Of a stretch of 64,000 nucleotides of DNA, positions 1-6,445 are shown in pieces (within the stretch, counting starts at the first letter, position 1; each line of letters begins with the position of its first letter). This DNA comes from Oscillospiraceae bacterium (GTDB taxonomy: Bacteria > Bacillota > Clostridia > Oscillospirales > CAG-272). The position numbers were made by a program, and so were the translations under genes. The stretch lies in NCBI GenBank assembly GCA_015063895.1, contig SVTG01000001.1:77260-141259 (forward strand), read 5' to 3'. The notes beneath the pieces are model-generated. The model saw only the letters and a program-made list of their open reading frames with translations, did no database searches and had not been told where the DNA came from.

Positions 1-132
1 GCCGTGATCACCGACGAGGCTCCCAAAAAGAAGACCACCAGAAAGCCCGCCGCAAAGAAGACCGCGACCAAGAAGGATGCCGCTACCGAAGAGGTAAAGG
101 CTGAGGCTGAGGAAGTAAAAACTGAGGAGTGA
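1..132 (+). CDS. tig: C-terminal end of probable trigger factor (partial)
   Basis: An open frame enters from the left edge and stops at TGA 130-132, giving the last 43 residues of a protein. The visible part is low complexity: a basic stretch rich in Lys, Ala and Thr (KKKTTRKPAAKKTATKK) followed by an acidic Glu/Ala/Val stretch. No catalytic domain lies in the window. Trigger factor, a ribosome-bound peptidyl-prolyl isomerase and chaperone, is usually encoded just before clpP-clpX, and clostridial versions often carry such charged tails, so the assignment rests on synteny plus the tail. The tail itself resembles histone H1-like tails and could in principle belong to another protein. Confidence 0.6.
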   Translation, partial: AVITDEAPKKKTTRKPAAKKTATKKDAATEEVKAEAEEVKTEE

Positions 133-147
133 TCCTCTTTTATGACG

Positions 148-175
148 TATAGCCGCGGCGTTTGTCGCGGCTATA
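148..175 (+). terminator. Hairpin between tig and clpP
   Basis: A perfect 10-bp stem TATAGCCGCG / CGCGGCTATA closes an 8-base loop, 16 bases after the tig stop. No T-run follows, so it may be a weak terminator, a processing site or an mRNA-stabilising hairpin rather than a full intrinsic terminator. Confidence 0.5.
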
Positions 176-221
176 CCATTCTCATTATAAAATATCTAAA
201 AATGGAGGTTTTAACAGAATT

Positions 222-827
222 ATGATGGATTTTTACCGCAATAACGCACTGGTTCCCATGGTTGTGGAGCAAACGGGACGTGGTGAGCGCTCCTACGATA
301 TTTTTTCGCGCCTGTTAAACGACCGTATCGTATTTTTGTCCGATGAGGTAAACGATACCACCGCTTCTCTTGTTGTGGCACAAATGCTGTTCCTTGAGGC
401 GCAGGATCCCGATAAAGATATTTGCTTTTATATCAACAGCCCCGGTGGGTCCGTTACCGCAGGTATGGCCATTTACGACACGATGAATTACATCAAATGT
501 GACGTATCGACCATCTGCATCGGTATGGCTGCCTCGATGGGTGCATTTCTGCTCTCTTCCGGCACCAAGGGCAAGCGCTTCGCCCTGCCGAACAGCGAGA
601 TCATGATCCACCAGCCCCTTGGCGGTGCCAGAGGCCAGGCCTCCGATATCAAGATCCAGGCCGACCTGATCCTGCGCACGCGCGACACGCTGAACCGTAT
701 CCTTGCCGAGAATACCGGCAAGAGCATTGAGGAGATCGCACGCGATACCGACCGCGATAACTTTATGACGGCAGACCAGGCACTTGCCTACGGCTTGGTT
801 GACCAGGTGCTGGCAAAGCGCAACTAA
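222..827 (+). CDS. clpP: ATP-dependent Clp protease proteolytic subunit ClpP
   Basis: This is the serine-protease subunit of the cytoplasmic Clp protease, forming a double-heptameric barrel that degrades proteins unfolded by ClpX or other AAA+ partners. The 201-residue product has the family length. The nucleophile serine is in [11 protein letters not shown], the histidine in MIHQPLGG and the aspartate in the TDRDNFMTA region. The frame is open upstream to a TTG at 162, but that start lies inside the hairpin. ATG 222 (or ATG 225) is preceded by GGAGG at 204-208 and gives the usual ClpP N-terminus ([20 protein letters not shown]). clpX follows 17 bases downstream, so the two are probably co-transcribed. 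Confidence 0.96.
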   Translation: MMDFYRNNALVPMVVEQTGRGERSYDIFSRLLNDRIVFLSDEVNDTTASLVVAQMLFLEAQDPDKDICFYINSPGGSVTAGMAIYDTMNYIKCDVSTICIGMAASMGAFLLSSGTKGKRFALPNSEIMIHQPLGGARGQASDIKIQADLILRTRDTLNRILAENTGKSIEEIARDTDRDNFMTADQALAYGLVDQVLAKRN

Positions 828-844
828 AATAAAACGAGGTAACT

Positions 845-2164
845 ATGGCAAACACAAATTCCGGTAAGAGTACGGGAAACGGCGCCCATCATTGCTCCTT
901 TTGCGGCAGAAATGAAAATCAGGCGATCCTGATCCCCTCTACCACGGGTGTTTATATCTGCAATTTTTGCGTAGAGGCATGCGCCGATCTGCTTGACGAG
1001 TTTGAGGCGCCTGCCGCAGCTGACAACGGCTTTACTGCCGAAACGCTGCCTCGCCCCACGATGATCAAGGCGGCGCTTGACGAATACGTGATCGGTCAGG
1101 ATGCAGCGAAGATCGCATTGTCCGTTGCCGTCTACAACCACTACAAGCGCATTCTTCACGCCGAAAAGCAGACCGGCGCCAAAAAGCGCCGTAACAGCAA
1201 AAGCGAGGAGCCGACAAGCGAGGTGGAGCTGCAAAAAAGCAACGTGCTACTGCTTGGCCCCACGGGCGTTGGCAAGACGTATCTTGCACAAACGCTGGCA
1301 AAGACCTTAAAGGTTCCCTTCGCCATTGCCGATGCTACAACGCTGACAGAGGCAGGCTACGTTGGTGAGGACGTGGAAAATATTCTGCTGCGCTTGATCC
1401 AGGCCGCTGATTTTGATATTGCTCTTGCCGAACGCGGCATCATTTATATTGATGAGATCGATAAGATCACCCGCAAGAGTGAAAACCGCTCGATCACGCG
1501 TGACGTATCGGGCGAAGGCGTGCAGCAAGCCCTTTTAAAGATTTTAGAGGGCACGGTTGCCAACGTCCCCCCTCAGGGTGGACGCAAGCACCCCAATCAG
1601 GAATTTATCCAGATCAACACCAAAAATATTCTCTTTATTTGCGGTGGTGCATTTGAGGGGCTTGAGGCGCTGATCGAAAAGCGTAAGGGCAACCAGACCG
1701 TGGGCTTTGGCGGCGAGATCCTGAAAAAGGCCGAAAAAAAGAAGGCAGGACTTTACCGCGACGTGTTACCGCAGGATATCGTCAAATACGGTCTGATCCC
1801 CGAATTGGTTGGCCGTGTGCCGGTTGTCGTCGCACTTGACGAGCTTGACCGTGACGCACTGGTGCGCATTATCAGCGAGCCCAAAAATTCACTGGTTCGC
1901 CAGTATGAAAAGCTATTTGAAATGGACGGTGTGAAGCTGAGCTTTGCCAAGGACGCCCTGGAGGCGATTGCCGAGCTGGCGCTTGAGCGCAATACAGGTG
2001 CGCGCGGTCTGCGTGCCATTATGGAAAACCTGATGCTGGAGACCATGTATGAGATTCCCGCACGCAAGGACGTGGCCGAGGTGCGCATTACCGCAAAATC
2101 CGTAAGGGGCAAGGAAAAGCCACAGTATATTTTACTGCGCGATACCCTGCCCGAGGCTGAATAA
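845..2164 (+). CDS. clpX: ATP-dependent Clp protease ATP-binding subunit ClpX
   Basis: AAA+ unfoldase that recognises tagged substrates and threads them into ClpP. The 439-residue protein begins with the zinc-binding dimerisation domain (CSFCG ... CNFC, a C4 site at about residues 18-43). The AAA+ module follows: Walker A GPTGVGKT, pore-1 loop [10 protein letters not shown], Walker [11 protein letters not shown] and sensor-2 GARGLRAI. An RBS (CGAGGTAA) precedes ATG 845, and a strong intrinsic terminator follows the stop, so tig-clpP-clpX forms a complete transcription unit on the right side. Confidence 0.97.
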   Translation: MANTNSGKSTGNGAHHCSFCGRNENQAILIPSTTGVYICNFCVEACADLLDEFEAPAAADNGFTAETLPRPTMIKAALDEYVIGQDAAKIALSVAVYNHYKRILHAEKQTGAKKRRNSKSEEPTSEVELQKSNVLLLGPTGVGKTYLAQTLAKTLKVPFAIADATTLTEAGYVGEDVENILLRLIQAADFDIALAERGIIYIDEIDKITRKSENRSITRDVSGEGVQQALLKILEGTVANVPPQGGRKHPNQEFIQINTKNILFICGGAFEGLEALIEKRKGNQTVGFGGEILKKAEKKKAGLYRDVLPQDIVKYGLIPELVGRVPVVVALDELDRDALVRIISEPKNSLVRQYEKLFEMDGVKLSFAKDALEAIAELALERNTGARGLRAIMENLMLETMYEIPARKDVAEVRITAKSVRGKEKPQYILLRDTLPEAE

Positions 2165-2166
2165 TC

Positions 2167-2202
2167 AAAAAACGCTCTTGTAACGGTACAAGAGCGTTTT
2201 TT
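2167..2202 (+). terminator. Intrinsic terminator after clpX
   Basis: A 16-bp perfect stem with 4-base loop ACGG (2183-2186): AAAAAACGCTCTTGTA pairs with its complement, and the 3' arm ends in TTTTTT. It starts 2 bases after the clpX stop. Confidence 0.93.
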
Positions 2203-2241
2203 AAACACATAAAATTCACACAAGGTTTGTGGCTTTTACGG

Positions 2242-2270
2242 TTGATTTTTTTAAAAAACTATGTTAATAT
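2242..2270 (+). promoter_or_regulatory. Putative sigma-A promoter for the 2323-3847 pair
   Basis: TTGATT (2242-2247) and TAATAT (2265-2270) are 17 bases apart, in an AT-rich stretch after the clpX terminator. An overlapping TATAAT at 2268-2273 would need a 20-base spacer, so the exact -10 is uncertain. Confidence 0.45.
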
Positions 2271-2322
2271 AATATAGTATAGAAAAGCCATTTGCCCCCA
2301 TATAGTTTACGGGGGTGATGCT

Positions 2323-2850
2323 ATGCGCTTCTTCTCGCCAAGCAACAAGGAAAATATCTTTGCCCGCTTGCTGCTGCGATATTTTTTTTACTACCTTATG
2401 GCGTTTTTCTTAGGCTCGTTTCTGTGTCGTCGCGGTTTGTTACCTATGATACCGAGCAACGCTGCGCTTTTGGGGATTTTTCCTGTATCGTTTGCACTTT
2501 TCGCCGTTCTGCTGACGGTCGGAAACACCTATTTGGCCATACTTGTGATGGCCAAGGGCGCTTATGACGCTGCCCTGTTTTTGCGCATCGTGCGACTCGC
2601 CGCCCTTGGCGAAATTAACTTTTTGGCATTTAATGCTTGCTTTTTCCTGCTTTTTTTAGGCGTGCTGCTTTTTTTGGTGGCCGCCACACGTGCTTGCCTT
2701 TGTCTTTTTTTGTCTGCATCACGCGATATTCGGTTTATTTTTTCAAAAGGCTTTGCACGTTTTTTACCCGATGCGCTGTGTCTGCTTGTCCTCGCGATCT
2801 TTTCCTATTTGCTTTGGCAACGCTTGCTTATCATGCTACCCTTATTCTGA
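2323..2850 (+). CDS. Small polytopic membrane protein of unknown function
   Basis: A 175-residue, very hydrophobic protein with about five predicted membrane segments (for example FFYYLMAFFLGSFLC, ILVMAKGAYDAALFLRI region, NACFFLLFLGVLLFLVAA, ALCLLVLAIFSYLLW). I do not recognise a family and see no catalytic motif. The start is preceded by GGGGGTGAT. It lies 25 bases before the next gene, a YesL-like membrane protein, and the two probably share a promoter at about 2242-2270. The name is descriptive only; a function in the envelope is an inference from hydropathy. Confidence 0.75.
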   Translation: MRFFSPSNKENIFARLLLRYFFYYLMAFFLGSFLCRRGLLPMIPSNAALLGIFPVSFALFAVLLTVGNTYLAILVMAKGAYDAALFLRIVRLAALGEINFLAFNACFFLLFLGVLLFLVAATRACLCLFLSASRDIRFIFSKGFARFLPDALCLLVLAIFSYLLWQRLLIMLPLF

Positions 2851-2875
2851 TATTTTTACTTGGAAAGGAAAAAAT

Positions 2876-3847
2876 ATGGGAAATGAAAAAAGAACGTGGT
2901 TCCTGCTCGGCCGCGAAAAGCCCGATGCCGAGATCGAGGATACCACACCGACGCTCAAATATTTTTTTAAGCTGCTGTGGCGCAGGGCCGCAAAGCTGCT
3001 GACGCTGAATTTAATGATGGTCTTTCAGGTGCTGCCCTTGGTGGTGGCGGTATTGGTTTATTTCTTCGGTGCCACCACACCGACCGTGGAGCACGCTGTA
3101 TACGCCCCCTTGCTTGGTACGTATATTGCAGGCGGTTCACCTGCGGCAGGCACGCTGATCGGCATATTCGGGCAGCAGTTAAACGTTCCCGTGCTGACTC
3201 CGTGGCGCGTCGTCATCATCGTTGCCATGATCGTCATTACCGCGCTGACCTGGGGCTGGCAAAATGTAGGTGCCGCTTATAATCTGCGCAGTATGGTTCG
3301 GGGTGATTCCACGTTTTTGTGGTCGGATTATTTTTACGCCGTGCGCCGCAATTTGAAGCAAGGCTTCATTTTCGGTATCATTGATCTTCTTGTGATCTTT
3401 GTGCTCGCCTACGATATTTTCTATTTTTATTCCCTTTCTCTTTCCTTCGGCTACGGGTTGATGTACGGCCTCACGCTGGCGCTTGCCATCATTTATATCG
3501 CCATGCGCTTTTACATTTATCCTATGATGATCACCTTTGATCTTTCCATCGTTAAGCTCCTCAAAAACGCCCTGCTCTTCACTATGCTTGGCATCAAGCG
3601 CAACGTAGTGGCCCTGCTTGGCATTTTGCTCGTGGTGGTATTCAATGTGGTCAGCATCGTTTGGGGGCTTTCGATCGGTCTTTCGGTTACGATCATTCTA
3701 CCCTTCTTCTATTTACTCGCGCTGATCGGCTTTATTTCCATGTACGCCGCTTATCCCAACATTAAACGCTATATGATCGATCCGTATGAAACAAGCGGCA
3801 AGGATAACGGTGGAGAAGCTGCCGCTATCCCTGAAGCAAACGACTGA
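2876..3847 (+). CDS. YesL-like (DUF624) family membrane protein
   Basis: A 323-residue integral membrane protein with about six transmembrane helices. The segment around GAAYNLRSMVRGDSTFLWSDYF, with its conserved Gly, Arg-x-Met-x-Arg-Gly and Phe-x-Trp-Ser-Asp-Tyr/Phe pattern, and the following KQGFIFGIIDLL are typical of the DUF624/YesL family. That family is common in clostridia and often found near carbohydrate uptake genes; its molecular function is not established. The frame is open far upstream, but ATG 2876 has a GGAAAGGA ribosome-binding site and matches the family start. Its 3' end overlaps the convergent deacetylase gene by 23 bases, leaving no room for a terminator between them. Confidence 0.82.
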   Translation: MGNEKRTWFLLGREKPDAEIEDTTPTLKYFFKLLWRRAAKLLTLNLMMVFQVLPLVVAVLVYFFGATTPTVEHAVYAPLLGTYIAGGSPAAGTLIGIFGQQLNVPVLTPWRVVIIVAMIVITALTWGWQNVGAAYNLRSMVRGDSTFLWSDYFYAVRRNLKQGFIFGIIDLLVIFVLAYDIFYFYSLSLSFGYGLMYGLTLALAIIYIAMRFYIYPMMITFDLSIVKLLKNALLFTMLGIKRNVVALLGILLVVVFNVVSIVWGLSIGLSVTIILPFFYLLALIGFISMYAAYPNIKRYMIDPYETSGKDNGGEAAAIPEAND

Positions 3848-4511
3848 CCGTTACAAATTCAAAGCCCAATTCCTGCAGCATTGGTATGATCTGCCGCAAT
3901 GCCGCAGGGGTTGGGCTGTTTTTGCCGATAAAATCATGCATGAGAATGATCGCACCGTCACGCGCATGCTCGCGCACGTTTTTGACGATCTCACCGATCG
4001 GTGTGTGCGCCCAGTCGCGTGTATCAATGCTCCACATGACGATGGTATACCCGTTTTCGGCACAAAAGGTCTTCATTTCCTCATTAAATACCCCTTCGGG
4101 TGGTCGAAATAAACGCACGGGCCTCCCGGTTTGCCGCAAAAGCACCTCAGAGCAAGCCGCCATATCACGCTTAAGAGCCGCGGCATTTGTTTTGGCGGTA
4201 TGATAATGATGGTAAGTGTGGTTGCCGATCTCGTGTCCCTCCTGAAGCTCACGCGCAATCAGCTTCGGGTAGTATTCCGCATTACTCCCCACAACGAAAA
4301 AGGTGGCCTTCACGCCGTATTCGGCAAGGATCTCCAGAATTTCGGGTGTGTAACGCGGGTGCGGTCCGTCGTCAAAGGTAAGTGCAATGCGTTTGACGCC
4401 GTCCGTACTCGTTCTGCGATAAACGACCTCCGCTTCGGCACCGACGGCAAGCGGCGCTACAGTCAGTGAAAGTATGAGTAAGATCGCCAGCCCCGCAAAA
4501 GCCCTTTTCAT
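3825..4511 (-). CDS. Polysaccharide deacetylase (NodB domain), secreted
   Basis: A 228-residue protein with an N-terminal signal peptide (MKRAFAGLAILLILSLTV...GAEA) followed by a complete NodB/CE4 domain. Motif 1 is TFDDGP, motif 2 is HEIGNHTYHH (the His residues of the metal triad), motif 3 is RLFRPPEG, motif 4 is WSIDTRDW and motif 5 is ILMHD. The family removes N-acetyl groups from peptidoglycan or chitin-like sugars outside the membrane. ATG 4511 overlaps the TGA of the upstream deacetylase as ATGA, so translational coupling favours it over ATG 4523. It forms a two-gene unit with the PdaA-like gene; an external peptidoglycan substrate is inferred. Confidence 0.9.
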   Translation of the reverse strand: MKRAFAGLAILLILSLTVAPLAVGAEAEVVYRRTSTDGVKRIALTFDDGPHPRYTPEILEILAEYGVKATFFVVGSNAEYYPKLIARELQEGHEIGNHTYHHYHTAKTNAAALKRDMAACSEVLLRQTGRPVRLFRPPEGVFNEEMKTFCAENGYTIVMWSIDTRDWAHTPIGEIVKNVREHARDGAIILMHDFIGKNSPTPAALRQIIPMLQELGFEFVTVSRLLQG

Positions 4512-5293
4512 CGTGCCCGACATAATTCATCTAACGTGCCGAAGCGATAACCGTCCTGCTTCAGCCTTGTAATAACGGGAAGCAAAACAGCGGCGTTGGT
4601 ATCGGACGTCGGGTGCAGCAATAGCACGGCCCCGTTGTGGATATTCTCAAAAATTTTCTTTTCGGCAAATGCTGCGCCTGGTTGCTTGTTGTTATCCCAG
4701 TCGGCATACGCAAAGCTCCAAAAGACGGTTTTATACCCAAGCGAGGCTACACTATCCAGCATTTCAAGCGAAAAGCTTCCCTCAGGGGGTCTGAAATAGG
4801 GACTTGTGCCCTCGCCCGTAGCATGCTGCACCGCCATTTCTAGCCTTTTGATCTCCTCTTCAATTTCCGCCTTGTCCGCGTGGCTTAAATTTTTATGGCT
4901 TGCCGTGTGATTGCAGATCAGATGACCCTCTTCCTTCATACGGCGCAGAAGTGCCGGATTTTCGCTTGCCAGATGCTCTAACACAAAAAAAGCGGCAGGC
5001 GTATCCGTTTCCTTCAAAATATCTAAGATCTTTGCAACGTTCCCGTTTTCATATCCCGCATCAAACGTGAGATACACCACCTTCTCGGGGTTATGATCAT
5101 CATGCAGATGGTCAATATAAACACCGCCGTGCGATTCTACCACGGCAAGCTCCTGCGGTGCCAATGCTTGCTTGCCGTTTTGTCTGCGCGCACAGTACCA
5201 ATGCATTTCACGTATGGGTGCCGCTGCACAAGAAAGCGTCATGATGCTGTAAAGCATAAAAACGCATAAGATCACGGCTATGATTTTTTTCAT
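4508..5293 (-). CDS. pdaA: PdaA-like peptidoglycan N-acetylmuramic acid deacetylase
   Basis: A 261-residue secreted NodB-domain protein with signal peptide MKKIIAVILCVFMLYSIM. It shows the features that separate PdaA from general deacetylases: YLTFDAGYENGN in motif 1 (Asp-Ala-Gly-Tyr-Glu-Asn in place of DDGP), CNHTASH, FRPPEGSFS, VFWSFAYADWDNNKQP, and GAVLLLHPTSDTNA. PdaA makes the muramic-delta-lactam of spore cortex in Bacillus, which fits the sigma-G gene at 59980-60753. ATG 5293 is preferred over ATG 5302 because GAGAGGTGATC lies at the right distance. The promoter region is squeezed between this start and the MITE at 5366. Confidence in the family is high; the spore role is inferred. Confidence 0.85.
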   Translation of the reverse strand: MKKIIAVILCVFMLYSIMTLSCAAAPIREMHWYCARRQNGKQALAPQELAVVESHGGVYIDHLHDDHNPEKVVYLTFDAGYENGNVAKILDILKETDTPAAFFVLEHLASENPALLRRMKEEGHLICNHTASHKNLSHADKAEIEEEIKRLEMAVQHATGEGTSPYFRPPEGSFSLEMLDSVASLGYKTVFWSFAYADWDNNKQPGAAFAEKKIFENIHNGAVLLLHPTSDTNAAVLLPVITRLKQDGYRFGTLDELCRAR

Positions 5294-5365
5294 CAGGATC
5301 ACCTCTCTTTTTTATTATTGTGTATCAGAAAACAATCATTACCCACCACAATTTTTGCCTTACGT

Positions 5366-5765
5366 AAAAAGTGCTGTGCACCAATAGATGATGATTTTAG
5401 CGGAAAATTTATAAGTGCGAGCATCGCATTTGACCAGTCAAATGCACTTGGGCTAAGCCCAAACCCATATTACAAGCAGAAAGAGCAAGAGTAAAAGGAT
5501 AAACTTCCTTCTATTCTTGCTCTGTTCGTTTTTATGAATGAATTGATGCTGACGCATCATGAATTGGCTTCGCCATGATTTGCTCGCGGAATTGCCGTGC
5601 AATTCATCGCTCACATGAATTGAATTGCAACCAATGTGCCGTAAGGCACAATTCATGCCGCAGGCAATTCACGAAAGCACGGCTTTCAATTCACGCAACT
5701 GCAAGGTTGCAATTCATTGCGTGTTATCCTTAACGGAGAACACGCATTGGTGCACAGCACTTTTT
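5366..5765. mobile_element. MITE-like 400-bp element with perfect terminal inverted repeats
   Basis: The two ends are exact inverted copies: AAAAAGTGCTGTGCACCAAT at 5366-5385 and its complement at 5746-5765. There is no credible reading frame between them. The interior is almost wholly made of short hairpins: 5416-5428, 5426-5445 (GCATTTGAC/GTCAAATGC), 5448-5462, 5482-5523 (AGAGCAAGA/TCTTGCTCT), then a run of mini-hairpins to 5746 separated by AATTCAT/AATTCAC. I see no clear target-site duplication. The right end lies 6 bases from the stop of the 5772-6431 gene, and the left end is about 70 bases upstream of pdaA. Confidence 0.75.
5545..5710. repeat. Array of mini-hairpins spaced by AATTCA
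   Basis: Successive stem-loops, each with a different stem, are separated by AATTCAT or AATTCAC (or the complement): GATGC/GCATC 5545-5558, TGGC/GCCA 5565-5575, AATTGC/GCAATT 5590-5604, CAATTCAT/ATGAATTG 5600-5622, TGTGCC/GGCACA 5635-5650, TGCC/GGCA 5656-5666, GAAAGC/GCTTTC 5673-5687, GCAAC/GTTGC 5695-5710. Stem sequences vary while the spacer is kept. That is unlike a CRISPR array, where the repeats are constant and the spacers vary. Confidence 0.8.
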
Positions 5766-5771
5766 TTGAAA

Positions 5772-6431
5772 TTATTTTTTATCGTACTCGTCGATATGTT
5801 CCTTTACGTAACGGAAGAGCCTGCCCTCAAAGCAACGTCTGTTTTTCACAAAAAACGGCACGATACGAGCTTGCAGACGCACTGAGTCGCATTTCATTTC
5901 AAACAAAATATCGGCCATTTCCTTGTCACCGCCTGCCTTAACGGCACGGCAGACCGCCGCCAGAGTCTTTTTCTCGGTAGCCTCAAATAAAGCCAATATC
6001 TCGGTTTCGGATAAGCCTGAGAGATCGTAAAGCATTTTAAAGGCTACGGGCGTGCGATAAGCAGGCTCGGCCTGCAAGGCCATTTCTAAATTTTTGGGAA
6101 TACCGTTCCACAGGTCAAGTGTGTTCTCGGTAAAGGCGGAAAGAAAGTGCGTAAGATTGTCCTCCACAAAAGCAAAGGTCAGATCCTTTGGAGAAAGTGT
6201 CAGGTTTCGACGGCGGTCAAATAAAAACGGATTGGTGTGTGCCGCGACCAGTCGGTGTGCCAGATAAAGACAAATACAGCCGCCAATCAGGGTTACGCCT
6301 GCCACAATGCCAAAGAACACCGCAAGCCCTGTTTTGATGACACAAGCCAAAATAAAGCTGATAAAGGCCACGGCAGACAGGCCAAACGCACAATAGCGAT
6401 AGTCTTTTGCATTAAACTTATTTTCTCTCAT
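5772..6431 (-). CDS. Hypothetical protein with two N-terminal membrane helices
   Basis: A 219-residue protein. Residues about 14-58 form two closely spaced hydrophobic helices (GLSAVAFISFILACVI and VAGVTLIGGCICLYL), followed by a soluble helical domain of about 150 residues rich in Leu, Glu and Lys. I recognise no family or active-site motif. A good RBS (GAGGTC) precedes ATG 6431. It sits 14 bases downstream of pcrA in the same direction and is probably co-transcribed with it. The 3' end abuts the MITE at 5765, so its native terminator may have been displaced. A cytoplasmic helical domain anchored in the membrane is the most that can be said. Confidence 0.72.
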   Translation of the reverse strand: MRENKFNAKDYRYCAFGLSAVAFISFILACVIKTGLAVFFGIVAGVTLIGGCICLYLAHRLVAAHTNPFLFDRRRNLTLSPKDLTFAFVEDNLTHFLSAFTENTLDLWNGIPKNLEMALQAEPAYRTPVAFKMLYDLSGLSETEILALFEATEKKTLAAVCRAVKAGGDKEMADILFEMKCDSVRLQARIVPFFVKNRRCFEGRLFRYVKEHIDEYDKK

Positions 6432-6445
6432 AATGCGACCTCATT

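Noticed and set aside
5294..5365. Possible sigma-G promoter for pdaA
   Set aside because: A weak CACAATA -10-like match is present but no GNATR-type -35 lies at a proper distance.
5545..5710. Possible CRISPR array
   Set aside because: The constant part is only 6-7 bases and the variable parts are self-complementary stems of uneven length; no cas gene is near.
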